Assembly: GCA_030544215.1 (NCBI GenBank)
Contig: JARZZO010000006.1
Span: forward strand, 51,622,501 to 51,686,500
Direction of reading: 5' to 3'
DNA from: Zantedeschia hybrid cultivar
Taxonomy: Eukaryota > Streptophyta > Magnoliopsida > Alismatales > Araceae
DNA: 64,000 bases
In this document: positions 1 through 11,526 of the stretch, one piece after another
Layout of the letters: each line of letters begins with the position of its first letter
Position numbering within the stretch: position 1 is the stretch's first letter
Position numbers and translations under genes: made by a program
Notes under the pieces: generated by a model
Databases searched by the model: none
The model's input: only the letters and a program-made list of their open reading frames with translations
What the model was told of the DNA's origin: nothing

Positions 1-377
1 TAAAAATAATGATATATAAGATAAATATAATAATATATTCTATAGGTGGTATCGATTTGATTAAGAATTTTATTTAATAATATATTTAACGTCATTAGAT
101 AGTAATAAAATAATTATTAGAGTTAAATATATTATTATTTTATGAACCAAGAGAAGGGGCAAATGAGGGTAACAATGAGGTTAAGGGGCAAGGATAAGTC
201 ATTCCACCTTTTTGGTGGAATAAGTTATCCCCATATCTAATCCCAAAAATGGGGTTAAGCTCCCTTATCCCTATCCCCCTTAACCCCTCTTATCCTCGTG
301 ACTTTTTGCAATGCCAAACGAGGAACGGGGATATACAAGCCTTATCCCTGGCTTATCCCGATATCAAACGGGACCTA
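1..377. other. AT-rich DNA with a foldback (possible MITE fragment)
   Basis: No gene is visible. Bases 1-140 are AT-rich. Bases 192-208 and 214-230 form an inverted repeat with 15 of 17 positions matching around a five-T loop. The flanks are rich in GGATAA/TTATCC-type words, as in some plant miniature inverted-repeat elements. No clean terminal inverted repeats or target duplication could be fixed, so the MITE label is tentative. An 88-codon open frame over 249-515 runs into the neighbouring LTR and is not considered a gene. Confidence 0.4.
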
Positions 378-1380
378 AAGGATCGTTCGCTCTCAGGTAA
401 AATAGAGAGAGAATGCTCTAGAATAGATCCGCAAGAGTCTCTGGCCAGAGCAGAAACAATATCAGAAAAGATGTTTTCGGATATTGTACAGCGGAGTCTG
501 ATTCAAGTGAGTTGACCATCTAGGGTTTGACAATTGACCATACCCTAGGTTAACTCGAGAGCATTGTGCGAATGAAGGATTATAGCCACGCGATAACTGT
601 AGACGAACAGGTTCCAAGAGTGGGTTGCTAAACCCCATTACCTTCCGAGATCATGCGGTATTGCTTGGCAGCCAACTTGATCAGAAGTCTGACCGAATTT
701 ACATGCGATGTTAATTCGGTTAAGTAATTAGTTAATATCTAGATATTATTAATTAACTACAATAAGTTAATAACTAGTTATTGGATTTAACGGGCTGAAA
801 ACTGGACTAGTAAATGGGCCTAAAGGGTCACACGTAATAAGATTCTCAGTCGGTGATACATAAGTGAGATTTATATTAACTCGGGGCTTTTGTGAAAAGT
901 CGCGCCGACTTAACATATATACGCGCTGTTGAGAAACCTTGGGCCAAGCTCCAGGATTTCCCCATGCTGGCCGTCCCCCTTTCTCTCTCCTCATCCTCTA
1001 GGCGTCCCGTTCGAGGCGCCGGAACAGTCTTCTTCTCCACCGTGCACGATTCCCAAAAGTCGGGAATTCCCGTCCGCGGGTTTCGGCAATCGTTGCGGTG
1101 ACGGATCTTCAGCGAGCGAGCTTATACGGACGAGGGACCGAGGACGAACCACCGCAGAGGATCGCGTGGATACTGCTGGAGGCCGGACGCTTGTGCAGCT
1201 CGCGGCATCGCCTCGACGGAACCGAGACAGAAGCAGATTCGAATCCACACACGGTAATCAGATTACGACACGATTTTTCGGTTTTAGTTTTCATTCCGAA
1301 TCGGATCAGCGGGCATCGGGCGGGATTTTTTTTGTTCGTCATTTCCGCTGCGTTCTTCGCGTCTCGCCCGGATCCCAACA
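378..1380 (+). mobile_element. Copia LTR, 5'-truncated (LTR1)
   Basis: This aligns by eye over its whole length with the more complete LTR at 5290-6911: the same runs around ACTCGAGAGCATTGTGCGAA, GGGCCTAAAGGGTCACACGTAA and the GATCCCAACA end. Roughly the first 580 bp of the LTR are missing and the left edge is abrupt. After the terminal CA at 1380 there is no primer binding site. Instead it abuts an unrelated Athila-like fragment, so this is a truncated or rearranged LTR, not the 5' end of a full element. Confidence 0.8.
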
Positions 1381-1742
1381 AAATGGTCCTTAGATCCCCA
1401 ATTATCTGTTATGTCAGTGAGGACTTAGCCTTTGATGTTGTGTTATTGGACTCTAGAGGAAATGTGAACCTAATCCCTACCGTAGTCTATGAGAAAATTA
1501 GGATAGAAAAAGTAAGGCCCATATCGGTTGGTTTGCACTTAGTCGATCGATCCATTAAGCAAGCACGTGGCATGATTGAAGATGTCTTGATGAGGGTGGC
1601 TAAGAGCCCCTTGTTCATGACTTCCTTTCCTGGATACGGAACCATCCCAACCTCAAATCAATGTTCCATCATTTTGGGCTATCCATTCATTACCGATAGC
1701 AATGAGGCCATCAAGTATAAATCTAAAATCTTGGATACTTCT
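1381..1742 (+). pseudogene. Athila-like Ty3/gypsy protease remnant, left part
   Basis: The frame reads through a retropepsin-like segment: a degenerate active-site region (LLDSRGNVNLIP, where relatives have D-x-G-A-S-V-N), then a VGLHLVDRSIK stretch, a RG-IEDVLMRVAK stretch and an ILGYPF motif. This order is typical of the aspartic protease that sits between Gag and RT in plant Athila-like gypsy elements. No Gag, RT or integrase follows. The frame is cut at 1742 by a solo LTR and resumes in the same frame after the duplicated CTTCT. The longer open frame starting at 1098 begins inside the copia LTR, and that part is not protease. Confidence 0.7.
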
Positions 1743-3332
1743 TGTAAGGACTGAGGTTCCGGATCCGGTTATCGGGTCAGTTTCTGGGTCGGATCCCCTA
1801 GTTTGGGCCATGATTGGTCAGGGGAGTACCATCTAAATGACGTCTAGGATGCACGACGCCTTTTGAACGGCGTCTTGCTGGGTGGACGCCATTTAGTTTA
1901 GTTGCTGTTGTGCCACGTGGGCGGGCTTCGGGCCGCGAGAGTACGGCCCCCGTCGTGTCGTCTGAACGGCGTCCTTGATGGACGACGCCATTCAGACTAC
2001 GACCCTGGGTTGTCAATGTACGGTGCCGGTCTTGTCGTCTGAACGGCGTCTTGGATAGGCGACGCGATTCAGAGTCTCTATCAGTACGGCCCGTCATGTC
2101 AACTAATAGGCGTCTGTGCCGCACGACACGTTTTAGTGGAAATTACCCCGTAGCACTATCCCTACTTCTGTCGTTGTTAGGCAACGAGGGACAACGACGC
2201 CTTTCAAAAGGCGGCTACATGTGACGACTCGTTTTTAGGCCATTTTCGAGGCCAGATTTCGCATGAACCAGTGTAGGAGGCTTGAATGGCGTCGGCCTTA
2301 CGCGACGCGATTCAAGACAGAACCACATTAATTCATGCTCAAATCAAATTCATGCTTTAAATCGTACTCAAGGATGAGGCTTCTTATGTGACCGGATCGC
2401 ACTACGTTGTGTTTTGTGCGACCGTGGGCTTCTTACGTGACCGGATCGCACTGTGCTGTGTTTGGTGCGACTGTGGACCTAGAGTGACAGTTGTAGCGCT
2501 TGACACCCTGTGTCGGTGTGGGTGGGACACAGCGCCGGTGGGAGCAGTGGCGGGGTGACGCCTAGTGAGAGAGGGTCACCTGGTAAACCCCGGGGTTAGC
2601 TAGTACCGGTGTAGGAGTGGTACCTGTGGAGTGTCACTCGTGCTGAGGGAATGAGTAACCACCTGAGCCAGTTGGGCCGGAGTTGCTAGCGTGCTATCCG
2701 AGGGGTTATTGTTTGGTCTCAGCAGGTCGGTGTTTCCCACGTTTGGTTGTGTGGTTGGCATGTTTTGCCAAGAAGTTGGTTGTAGGTTCCCTGGTAGAAT
2801 GGTTTCTGAGATATGCATGTTACATTTCGAATGCACGTGGTTTATATCGAGAATTAGGAGTAGTAATTACTGCTTTACTTGCTTACTTTACCTTTATCTG
2901 TGCTACTACTCTTGTAGGTGCGTGAGTGGGCGGTGGAGATCGAAGGATCCCTACTGAGTCTTTTCGTTGAGACTCACCCCTGCGGTTTTCAAGTGAGGGT
3001 TCCAGGCAGGCTTAGCGAGGAGAGTGCTGCTTAAAGTTGCGCGCCAACTGCTGTTGTTCCAAGGTATGCCCCGACGTAGTTGTTATTTTATTTCTAGCCT
3101 GTACGCTTAATTATTTCTTTTCTGTTGGAGTATGTAATTATTTACTGTGTCCAGTCGCATTGTAATAACTTTTAATTCTTGCACTTCCTTTTCAGTTCAA
3201 TGCGATGTGAATGTTTAGCTTAGTTAATTATTTATTTCCCAGACTTATCTAGATCTTGGTTTGGCTCCAAATTAATGATTCGGTACCCATTTAGTAATCG
3301 GATTCCCGATTATAGGGTGGCGTGTCGTTACA
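1743..3332 (+). mobile_element. Solo LTR of a gypsy element related to G
   Basis: It begins TGTAAGGACTG and ends CGTGTCGTTACA. The target duplication is perfect: CTTCT at 1738-1742 and 3333-3337. No primer site or coding sequence lies between the two ends. The final 400 bp closely match the LTRs of chromovirus G (polyglutamine-free, noncoding, including the GGTATGCCCCGACGTAG and TGGTTTGG-TCCAAATTAATGATTCGG regions). It also carries the GGCGTC/GACGCC hairpin words seen in that family. Structure and duplication indicate a complete insertion reduced to one LTR by recombination. Confidence 0.92.
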
Positions 3333-4021
3333 CTTCTCCCATAGATCAAATGGTTCATATTGATATTCTTGATATCAAGAAAATCATGCAAGGCGAGGGA
3401 GGAGGTTACATTGATGACATAGTCCATGATTCAATTGAAACCAACCCTTCTTTAACCATGCTAGAAACCTCTTCTATCTTGGTCCTCAAGATTGATTCCC
3501 CAGCCCATGGGGCACATGCCATGTTTGATATACCCCAACCATCAACAGTCAAAATGCATGCACTGAAATTTGTCCCGACAGGCATTGGATAGTGTGTACA
3601 TTACATCTGGTTGAAGATGTTAAACTTATCGCTTATTGGAAGGCAACCCAATGCTCTTAATTAGGTTTTCTTTTAGTTGATTTTTCATTTTTACGTGTCT
3701 ACAAGTGTCCAACAACAACCAATTCTCTTGGAGGGACCCTCACCTGCACTTCATATTGAATCTTTCCTTTCCATAATGTTATCTATGTATTATTCTATTT
3801 TATATTGTTCATGCTATTGAGGACAATGTCATTTAAGTTGGAGAGAGGGATCATCTTAAAATTTTAAAATATAAAGTTTTGAAAAATTAAGCTAAAATTT
3901 TCCAAACCTGTGCACTGTCACACTCTAACTATATTTTTCATCAATCATACTTCATAAAGGGAAGTTACGAACAATTTTGAGCTATCCAATTGATTGACCT
4001 AAAACAATTCAAGAGCCCTAA
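3333..4021 (+). pseudogene. Athila-like remnant, right part and 3' end
   Basis: The open frame interrupted by the solo LTR continues here to 3592 in the same frame once one CTTCT copy is ignored. No clear domain is recognised in this 85-residue stretch. Downstream, noncoding DNA contains a GCTTATTGGAAGGCAACCCA stretch (3631-3650) and a GAGGACAATGTCATTTAAGTT region running into a purine-rich GGAGAGAGGG. Both resemble the signature near the 3' side of pol in Athila-like elements. RT, RNase H and integrase are absent, so a large deletion is inferred. From 3851 to 4021 nothing codes. Confidence 0.6.
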
Positions 4022-5024
4022 ACTAGTTCAATTTTCTTAAGGGTCCAGGGACCCAGGGACACTGGCCTGAATGGCGTCGCCCTGAGTGGATGCCATTAAG
4101 CTCTTTATCCCTCCCACTGGCCTTGGCAACTGAAAACATGGGCTGTAAATCACGTCGACTTAGGTCGACACCTATCTCAAATAGTGTCGCCCTGAGTGGA
4201 CGCCATTCACACCCGAGCCTCGACCGAGGGCCCCATTCTCCCCCAAAACACCAAAAATGGAAGAAGGTAGGGAAGACAACCAATAATCAAAGTGAAGCAC
4301 ACCTAGCCCCATTTCATAAAAATTATCCATTTTCATCAAAACCTCTCCTAAAGCATGCTTTTTCTACACAAAACCTACACACACAATGCATGCTTAAAAG
4401 CGAGAAAAATATGGTTTTAAACAAAATACAATGAGGATCGTCACTCAATCGATTACTTGAACTCCTCCTAGCTCCAAGCCGCCGCCGCTACACCCCCGTC
4501 GGTACCATCGTAGACGCCGTCACTCTACCGGGACGTCGACTGCTGTCTAGAGAGCAATGTGCCGCGGAGGAGATGGTGGTGGTAGTGGTGAGGGGTAGAA
4601 GGTTGATGGAGTGAAGGAAGAGGAGGAATGGGGAGAGGAAAGGAAGGAGAGGGTCGGGGAGAGGGAGGAGAGAAAGTGAGAATGAGAGAAATGAGATAAA
4701 GGAGGGAAGGCTCGGGCGTCAAACAGAACAAGCCTAGATCGCGTTATTCTAGGAAGACACTATTCAGGCGACAGGACAGGGGTCGTACACTGACAAACCT
4801 CTGAATGGCGTCGGTCTTGCAAATGCCTTTCAGACGATCAGATCGGGGTCGAACACTCACGCCCTAACGCTCGCCTACGTGGCACCCCAGCATGGCTCCT
4901 AAATGGCGTCCCCATAGACCGACATCGATTAAAATCGCGTCTCCCAAGGCCCGCAATGGCCCAACCAAGGTTCAACGCCAAAAAACCGACCCAACAACTA
5001 GATCCGAAACGTCAGTCCTTACAC
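4022..5024 (-). mobile_element. Truncated gypsy LTR (G/S-related family)
   Basis: On the minus strand it starts TGTAAGGACTGACG (complement of 5011-5024) and can be followed leftward to about 4022, where homology stops. It shares with solo LTR S the GGCGTC-containing inverted repeats, the purine-rich tract (4560-4720) and the ordering of these blocks. Only the 5' part of the LTR is present and no target duplication can be found. Confidence 0.75.
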
Positions 5025-5137
5025 CATAAGCAATATGATTTCTAATAAAATGATGTCTAACCTCAATGTACTTAGTCCTAATATGTTGAATGAGATTCTA
5101 TGTCAAGTTGATGGCACTTTTGTGTCACCAGGGTTCG
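5025..5137 (-). pseudogene. Old copia remnant J: end of RNase H
   Basis: Translated on the minus strand this gives a short HIRTKYIEVRHHFIRN-like motif. This is the characteristic SRTKHIDIRHHFIR segment near the C-terminus of Ty1/copia pol. It is the far end of the remnant that resumes at about 6950. It is too short and broken to be functional. Confidence 0.65.
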
Positions 5138-5289
5138 CCAACTCGAAGAATCGGACCAACTCGGATTTCCCATGATCCGTATGAGTCTGGTCGACTAGCA
5201 CAAACTCGACCGAGTCGCATGGAAAAGATCTCTCAAATCACACAAACTCGATCAAGCCACACCAACTCGACTTCACTCTAATACAGTAC
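5138..5289. other. Short unidentified insert rich in AACTCG words (left part)
   Basis: About 150 bp here plus about 40 bp at 6912-6950 separate the two halves of copia remnant J. The stretch repeats CCAACTCG / AACTCGA words, and the right part has the inverted form CCGAGTTGG. It may be a small nonautonomous transposon or SINE-like insert, but no ends or target duplication were established. Confidence 0.3.
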
Positions 5290-6397
5290 TGATGGATATA
5301 GGTGTCCTTAAAGTCAATCATAAGGCACCTATTTCAATCTGGTTCACTAATAAATAGCATTTATTTCTTATGTAGATTGGCGTATCAATAAGTACACATA
5401 ATGAAGTCCATGAATGTGTGCAATACTCATCGGATTATGATAAGATCATAATAATGAGACTGATGACTTATAAACACATATTCTTAATTGTTCCTAGTCG
5501 TAGGATGTTTGAGAAGGACATCAAACATCCGGTAAGACTAGTACACGTTGTTCCAACTCATATGATGAGGGTGACTGATCTCGTTAGTCACTTGTGTGGA
5601 GACACAATGGTGAACCTGTAGGTGCTCATTGGGAATGAGTTCACAAAAATGATCCGACATAAATCGCCGAATGGTAATTTACCTGACTGTCAACCGGCTT
5701 GATTCATCGTCACAGTGGCGTGGTTGGTCCTTAGACTTGAGACACTAAAGACATCTTGTCGGTGGACTTATGGGCTTTGATCTTGGCTTACGAATCCCTA
5801 TCCACGGGATTTCTAATAGTCAAGGATCGAGTCCAGTAGAAGACCTTCAAAGGTGATTGTGTGTTCAATAGAAGATCGTTCTCTCTTAGGTATCTGGAGA
5901 GAGAATGCTCTAGAATAGATCTACAGGAGTCTCTGACCAGAGTAGACACGATATCAGAAAAGGTGTTTTCTGATATTGTACAACGGAGTCTGATTAAAGT
6001 GAGTTGACCATCTAGGGTTTGACAGTTGACCATACCCTAGGTTAACTCGAGAGCATTGTGCGAACGAAGGATTATAGCCACGCGGTAACTGTGGACGAAC
6101 AGGTTCCATGAGTGGGTTGTTGAACCCTATTACCTTCCAGGATCATACGGTGTTGCTTAGCACCCAACTTGATCAGAAGTCCGGCCGAATTTATATGAGA
6201 TGTTAATTCGGTTAAGTAATTAATTATATATTAGATATTAATTAATTACTATAAGTCAATAAATGGTTATTGGACTTAACGGGATGAAAACCGGACTGGT
6301 TAACGGGCCTAAAGGGTCACACGTAAACTAATTCTCAGTTGGTGGTACTTAAGTGGGACTTATATTAAGTCGGGGACTTTTGTGAAAAGTCGCGCCA

Positions 6398-6448
<51 letters not shown>

Positions 6449-6911
6449 GTACGCGCTGTTAAGAAACCCTGGGCCAAGCTCCAGAAGCTCTCAAGGCTGG
6501 TTGTCCCCCCCTCTCTCTCTCCTCCTCCTCTGGGCGCCCCATGCGAGACACCGGGAGACTTCCCGTCTCCGCCCCGCGCATTTTTCGAGAGTCGGGAATT
6601 CCCGTCCAGATGATCCGGACATCGTTGCGGCGAGGATTCTTCAGCGAGCACGCTAATCTGGATGAGGGATCGAGGATGAACCACCGTGGAGGATCGCGTG
6701 GATACTGCTGGAGACCGGACGCTTGTGTGGCTAGCGGCATCGCCTCGACGGAACCGACACGGATGCGGATTCGAATCCGCACACGATGAAATGATCACGC
6801 TCCCGTTTCTCGATTTTTTATTTTCCATTCCGAATCGGATCTACGAGCATCAAGCGGGGATTAATTTTATTGCTTCCGCTGCGTTCGTCGCACCCCGACC
6901 GGATCCCAACA
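5290..6911 (+). mobile_element. Solo copia LTR (LTR2)
   Basis: It begins TGATGGATATAGG and ends GATCCCAACA. The flanks are AGTAC (5285-5289) and GGTAC (6912-6916), a target duplication with one mismatch. There is no primer site after the end, so it is a solo LTR. The 1622-bp length fits the other copia LTRs here (1.55-1.65 kb). It contains a (TA)23 run at 6402-6447 that is absent from the otherwise similar LTR1. Confidence 0.85.
6402..6447. repeat. (TA)23 microsatellite
   Basis: An uninterrupted 46-bp TA run inside LTR2. The homologous place in LTR1 (about 917-925) has only a short ATATAT, so the run expanded after the two LTRs separated. Confidence 0.95.
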
Positions 6912-7716
6912 GGTACAAGTAGCCCGAGTTGGCACGAGTCAATCTAGTACGGCAAAGCATGGTCGTCACACAGCATGGGAATCCCTTCATGCTTATATCC
7001 ATAGTCCTCCTGTTGATGCCTAATCTACAACAGTTGAGCATAGCAACTTCTAGCCACAACATACTTTGCTTCTGCAGTTGATAAAGCTGTTGAATTCTGA
7101 TTCTTGAATGACTATGAAATCAGGCAACCTACAAGAAATTAACAGGTACCACTAGTACATCTATATTATACCCAGCATAGTCAGCATCTGAATAATCAAG
7201 GAAATTGAATTTGCATCCCTTTGGATACTAGAGACCAAGTTCACAGGTATCAACTAGATATCTAAAGATCCTTTTGACATAGATCAGGTGGGATTCTTTA
7301 GGGTCTGCTTAAAACCTGGTACACATGCACACACTGAATGAAATATCAGGTTGAAGGGATCCAATCATACTTCTATAAATCTTTTGATCTACCTTCTTAC
7401 CTTCTGGATCATGATTCAATATGGTTGAAGTGCTCATGGGAGTTGTTAATAGCTTGGCTTTGTCAAACTCATACTTCTTTAGTAGATCCTTGATGTATTT
7501 GGCCTGACAGGTGTAAGTCTCTTCCTTCATTTGTTTGATTTGTAGTCCAAAGAAGTAGCTCAACTCTCCCATCATACTCATCTCAGATTCTCCCTACATC
7601 AACTTCTCAAACTTCTTACAGAGAGACTCATTAGTAGCGCCAAAAGTAATATCATCTACATAAATCTAAACAATTAATGTACCATTCTTACTATTCTTAA
7701 TAAATAGAGTACTATA
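6912..7716 (-). pseudogene. Old copia remnant J: RT/RNase H
   Basis: The minus-strand frame at 7309-7581 (90 codons) reads GELSYFFGLQIKQMK, then a YIKDLLKKYEF segment, a TPMSTST segment and YRSMIGSL-QPDISFSVCMCTRF. This is the classical connection between copia RT and RNase H. Upstream on the same strand (7582-7716) a degenerate D-ITFGATNESLCKKFEKLM follows the YVDD region. Downstream (6950-7308) lie broken RNase H pieces around SMLWLEVAMLNCC. It differs in sequence from elements A-I, so it belongs to another copia lineage. It is interrupted by LTR2 on one side and by element H on the other. Confidence 0.75.
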
Positions 7717-9526
7717 TGTAAGGATCGGGCAGGGATCATAAGAATGCAACGAAAATGACATATAAAATTAAACAACCTATCGTCACTAGTTCGTTTTGAA
7801 GAATCTAGAAAGAAACTGGTGATCGATTATCATCTTGCACATATTCGAATCCACGTTCGCGTTGTTTTGATAGAGCGATGTCGCTAGTTGCGTAGATATC
7901 CACCCTCCAGCGGTATCCACGTGATTCCCCTATTGCGGGATCCTCCTCGCTTCCTCATCCCTATTGCGGGTGCCCGCGGCATGTGGGCAGTGAATTCCCG
8001 ACAGAAGGGAGTCGAAGACAGTGAGGTGACAGAGAAGACAGTGAGGCGACAGAGTCCCAGGTCTTAGCTACGGGATGCACAAGGGAGGAGGAGAGAGTGG
8101 GGCTAACCAGCACTAGGGGAAACCCTGGAGCTTTTTCCCAAGGTTCCCACACGATGTTTATTTAAATTAAACGCGGATGACTTTTCATAAAAGTCCCCAG
8201 TTTAATATAAAACCCATTAAATGACCCCGAACAGAGAAGTTATGTACGTGTGACCCTATAGGCCCAAGTACCAATCGGATTTTCGACCTATTAAGCCCAA
8301 TAGAAACTTATTAGCTTATAGTAATTAATTAATATCACATATTTAATTAATTACTTAACTGAATTATCAATCGATGATAATCAACTGGGTTTCTGATCAT
8401 GTTGGGTGCCAAGCAATATCGTATGATCTCGGAAGGTAATAGGATTCGGCAACCTGTTGAAGCAACATTTTTTCTATAGTTACCGCATGGTACAACGTTT
8501 TCAAGTCAACCTAGGGCATGGTCAACTATCAAATCATAATCTTCAGCTACTACTGTGCCTCCTGCTGTTAGAGGAGAGTTGACTATGGACAAGTCTGGAT
8601 TTCCTCATTTTCTTTTTTGATTGGTCACTTGGGGGGTCTATTTTTACTTTCTTTATTATTATATCTCCCTGGGGTAAGGTGGCATGTCCCCCCCATGTAT
8701 TTTGAATTGATTTAATCAATAAAAATTCAAGGGTCTACCCAGGGTCCTACATAAGCTTCTAGGCTCAAAAAAAAAAATCATAATCAGTCAACTCACTTAG
8801 ATCTAATGCGTCTGCATAATATCAGAAAACTCTTTTTTTGATATAGTACCCACCCTAGCTAGGAACTCCCGTGCATCTTACCTGGAGTATTCTCTCTCTA
8901 ATTACCGAGAGCAAATGATCTCCTATCATATATACAATCACCTTTGAAGGTCTTCCTCCAGACCCGATCACTTGACTCTTTAGGACCCCTTAGTTAGAAA
9001 TTTGTTAGTCAAGGTCAAAGTTCGAAAGTCCACCGATAAGGTGTCCTTGGTGCCTCAGGTCCAAAGACCATCCATGCAACTGTGATGTTGGATCAAGCTC
9101 GTTGACAGTTAGGTAGCTTATCATCCAGCGACTCAATTTGGATCAATTCAGTGAACTCATTCACCAATGAGCACCTGCAAGTTCAATATAGCGTCTCCAC
9201 ACAAGTGACTATGAGATCAAGCACACTCATCACATGAGCTAGAATAACCTATACTAGTCTCATCGAATATCTAACGTCCTCCTCAGATATCCTCCAACTA
9301 GGAATAACTAAGCATGCATGTTTATAAGTTGTCAGTCTCATAACTATGATCTCATCACAATCTGATAATTGTTGCACATATTTACAAACTTCACTATGAT
9401 ATGAATAATGAAAATTAATCATAACATCAAAGAAAGTTCGATTTACACATAATGAATATATTGTCGTTATAAATAATTGTACAAGATTGCATCTGATTGG
9501 GTTGTCGGCCACATATAATACTAACA
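7717..9526 (-). mobile_element. 3' LTR of copia element H
   Basis: It begins TGTAAGGATCGG and ends ATACTAACA on the plus strand. The polypurine tract lies directly to the right as its complement (ATCTCCCACTT), so the element reads leftward. Without the 244-bp insert described next, the length is about 1566 bp, matching the other copia LTRs. The expected partner LTR on the right was not found, because H is cut off by element I. Confidence 0.85.
8541..8774 (+). mobile_element. 5'-truncated LINE-like 3' tail
   Basis: About 234 bp with no coding capacity, ending in an A run, sit inside the H LTR. AAATCATAAT at 8531-8540 is repeated at 8775-8784, directly after the A run. A poly-A end and a 10-bp duplication are the marks of target-primed LINE or SINE insertion. 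A T-rich body with a short poly-A suits a truncated LINE 3' UTR, but no reverse transcriptase is left to confirm it. Confidence 0.75.
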
Positions 9527-9872
9527 ATCTCCCACTTTGACTAAATCTAATCATCCCAATGTTGTATCCCCATACAATCTAGGTGACGCTCAAATACAAT
9601 TTGAGATAGAGGCTTCATTGGTGGATCTGTTATGTTGTCAGCTGGTAGAACTCTTTCCACTATGACATATCCTCTGGCGATAATCTCTCTACTCAAGTGA
9701 AAGTGCCTCATAATGTGCTTCAATTTCTAATGAGACCGCGGCTCTTTTACTTATGTGATTGCCCTATTAACACAACAACGGGACCAGATTAGAGTTGCTT
9801 AGTACTACACCAAGGTCAATGATGAATTTCTTCATCTATACAACTTCCTTAGTTGTTTCGGTTGCAGCAATG
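9527..9872 (-). pseudogene. Element H pol remnant (RNase H end)
   Basis: This is the complement of a polypurine tract followed by the C-terminal part of copia pol. The order parallels intact regions of D (CDNNGAIAQAKEPRSHQ, RRFHLIREIIARGD and DPLTKPLSQN equivalents), with multiple stops and shifts. It stops at 9872, where the LTR of element I begins. Confidence 0.75.
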
Positions 9873-11526
9873 TGTTGGGTTCGGTTGTAACCCTCGGGAA
9901 ATAGTTCGCAGCGGAAGAATAGAAAATAAAATGAGTTCCCTAACTAGTTACGGGCTCCGATTGATGCAACAAAAATGATCTAAGAAATCATACGAAGATT
10001 TTCACCTTGCGTAGAACACGTTCTTCTACAAAGATCGATGTCGAACTCCTCGAAATTGCGAGCCGCACAAGCGTATGGCCTCTAGAGCTAATCCACCCGA
10101 ACCCTCACAATAACCGGATCCTTCTCCTTCAACCCGCACAATACACAAGCCCCACCTCAAGTCCTCCTAGGAAGAGTCCAACTCTTCTAATGCTTGATGG
10201 CAAGCTTTTGGTGTGTATGGAATTTAGGTTATGTTGCGGATTTTGGGAGAATACAAGGGCTTAAAAAGGATTTTAAGGCGATAGATTGAACCGACTCGTA
10301 AACCAAACCCATCTCTAACCATCACGGTTTAGGAAAACCGAAGGACATATTAAATCTTAATATATTATTATTAGCTTATTTGTTAAAAAAACCTAATAAT
10401 ACATATATTATATATATGCCCTTAATATTATTGTATATATACTTTTAAGTCATTTACTGATTCTTTTCCTAAAAGAATCTAATGCTTTAGTATATTTTTT
10501 CATACAATAATATTTCGTTCTGCAAGAGTTATTTATGTGTGATCCTCTAGGCCCATTATCACTTTGGTTTATAGATCCATTAACTTCTAACCAAATTAGA
10601 AGTAAATTAAACCAGTTATTCCTAATAACCGTTTAATTTTATCCGAACATTTTCACGTTGACAAATTCGCGTGATCCCAGAGGACGCCGGGTTGATCTTC
10701 ACCCTGTCCGCACCTATCAATCTTCAGTTACTGTATCGCTATAATCTCTCACTCATTCTATGAGTTTGATCTGATCGTGTGGTATGGTTATTGTCAAACT
10801 ACTGGTGATCGTGTCATCTAACCATGACCTCCTTAATTACATAAGTTCATTTCAAACGAACAGATACCACCCTAGCCAGGGGTTTAGTAGAGCATCCATA
10901 TCATGATCCATTAATTGTCTGAGATATCTGACAGTAAGCGATCCCCTCTTGACCATTTAATGGTCTCGCATGCAATCCAATGTGGCTAATAATTCAGTGT
11001 TTCCTGACTTGTGGATAAAGTCACTTAACCAAACATTAAACCACACAAGTCCTCACGCAAGACCCCGTTAATGTCTCAGGTCAAAAGATCAATGATACTA
11101 CTGAGACAGATGGATCTTAAGTTGACATTAGGTATAATTAACCATTTGAAGTTCTACCAGTGGATCAGTTCAGTGAACATCCTCCCAGGATGAACACCCA
11201 CGTATATGTGCTGGTGCCCCGCACCTGTGATCGTAAGATTGATTATCAACACATCATGCGTGCCGATTTACAAGTAATCAATGTCCCATAGCGATTACTC
11301 TCCAATGAGGAACAGTTTAAGGTATGTGTCCATGTACAATCAAACTCACATTCGAGATCCCCTCTCGAAATTGACTTTACAGCCACATATCCTAGGGACA
11401 ACGCAAAGTAATCCACATATTACAAGTTTATGCTCTAATTACCACTCAATTATATTGAACAAGATTGTACAATGCATTGGGCCTACACGGCCTAGAATTC
11501 ACCTGTAGGACACCCAAACACTAACA
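9873..11526 (-). mobile_element. 3' LTR of copia element I
   Basis: It runs from TGTTGGGTTCGG to CAAACACTAACA, followed by the complement of a polypurine tract (ATCTCCCACTTG). Length is 1654 bp. The overall plan (CATCATGTGATCC-type blocks, a TATA-like AT block, terminal CACTAACA) parallels the other copia LTRs, but the sequence is more diverged. It is inserted in the RNase H remnant of H. Confidence 0.85.

Noticed and set aside
1098..1754. 218-codon open frame as a single gene
   Set aside because: Its first third lies inside a copia LTR and is not protein-like. Only the part from about 1384 resembles retroelement protease, and it runs into a solo LTR.
6349..6828. 159-codon minus-strand frame with a run of alternating Tyr/Ile
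   Set aside because: It is the translation of the (TA)23 microsatellite inside a solo LTR.
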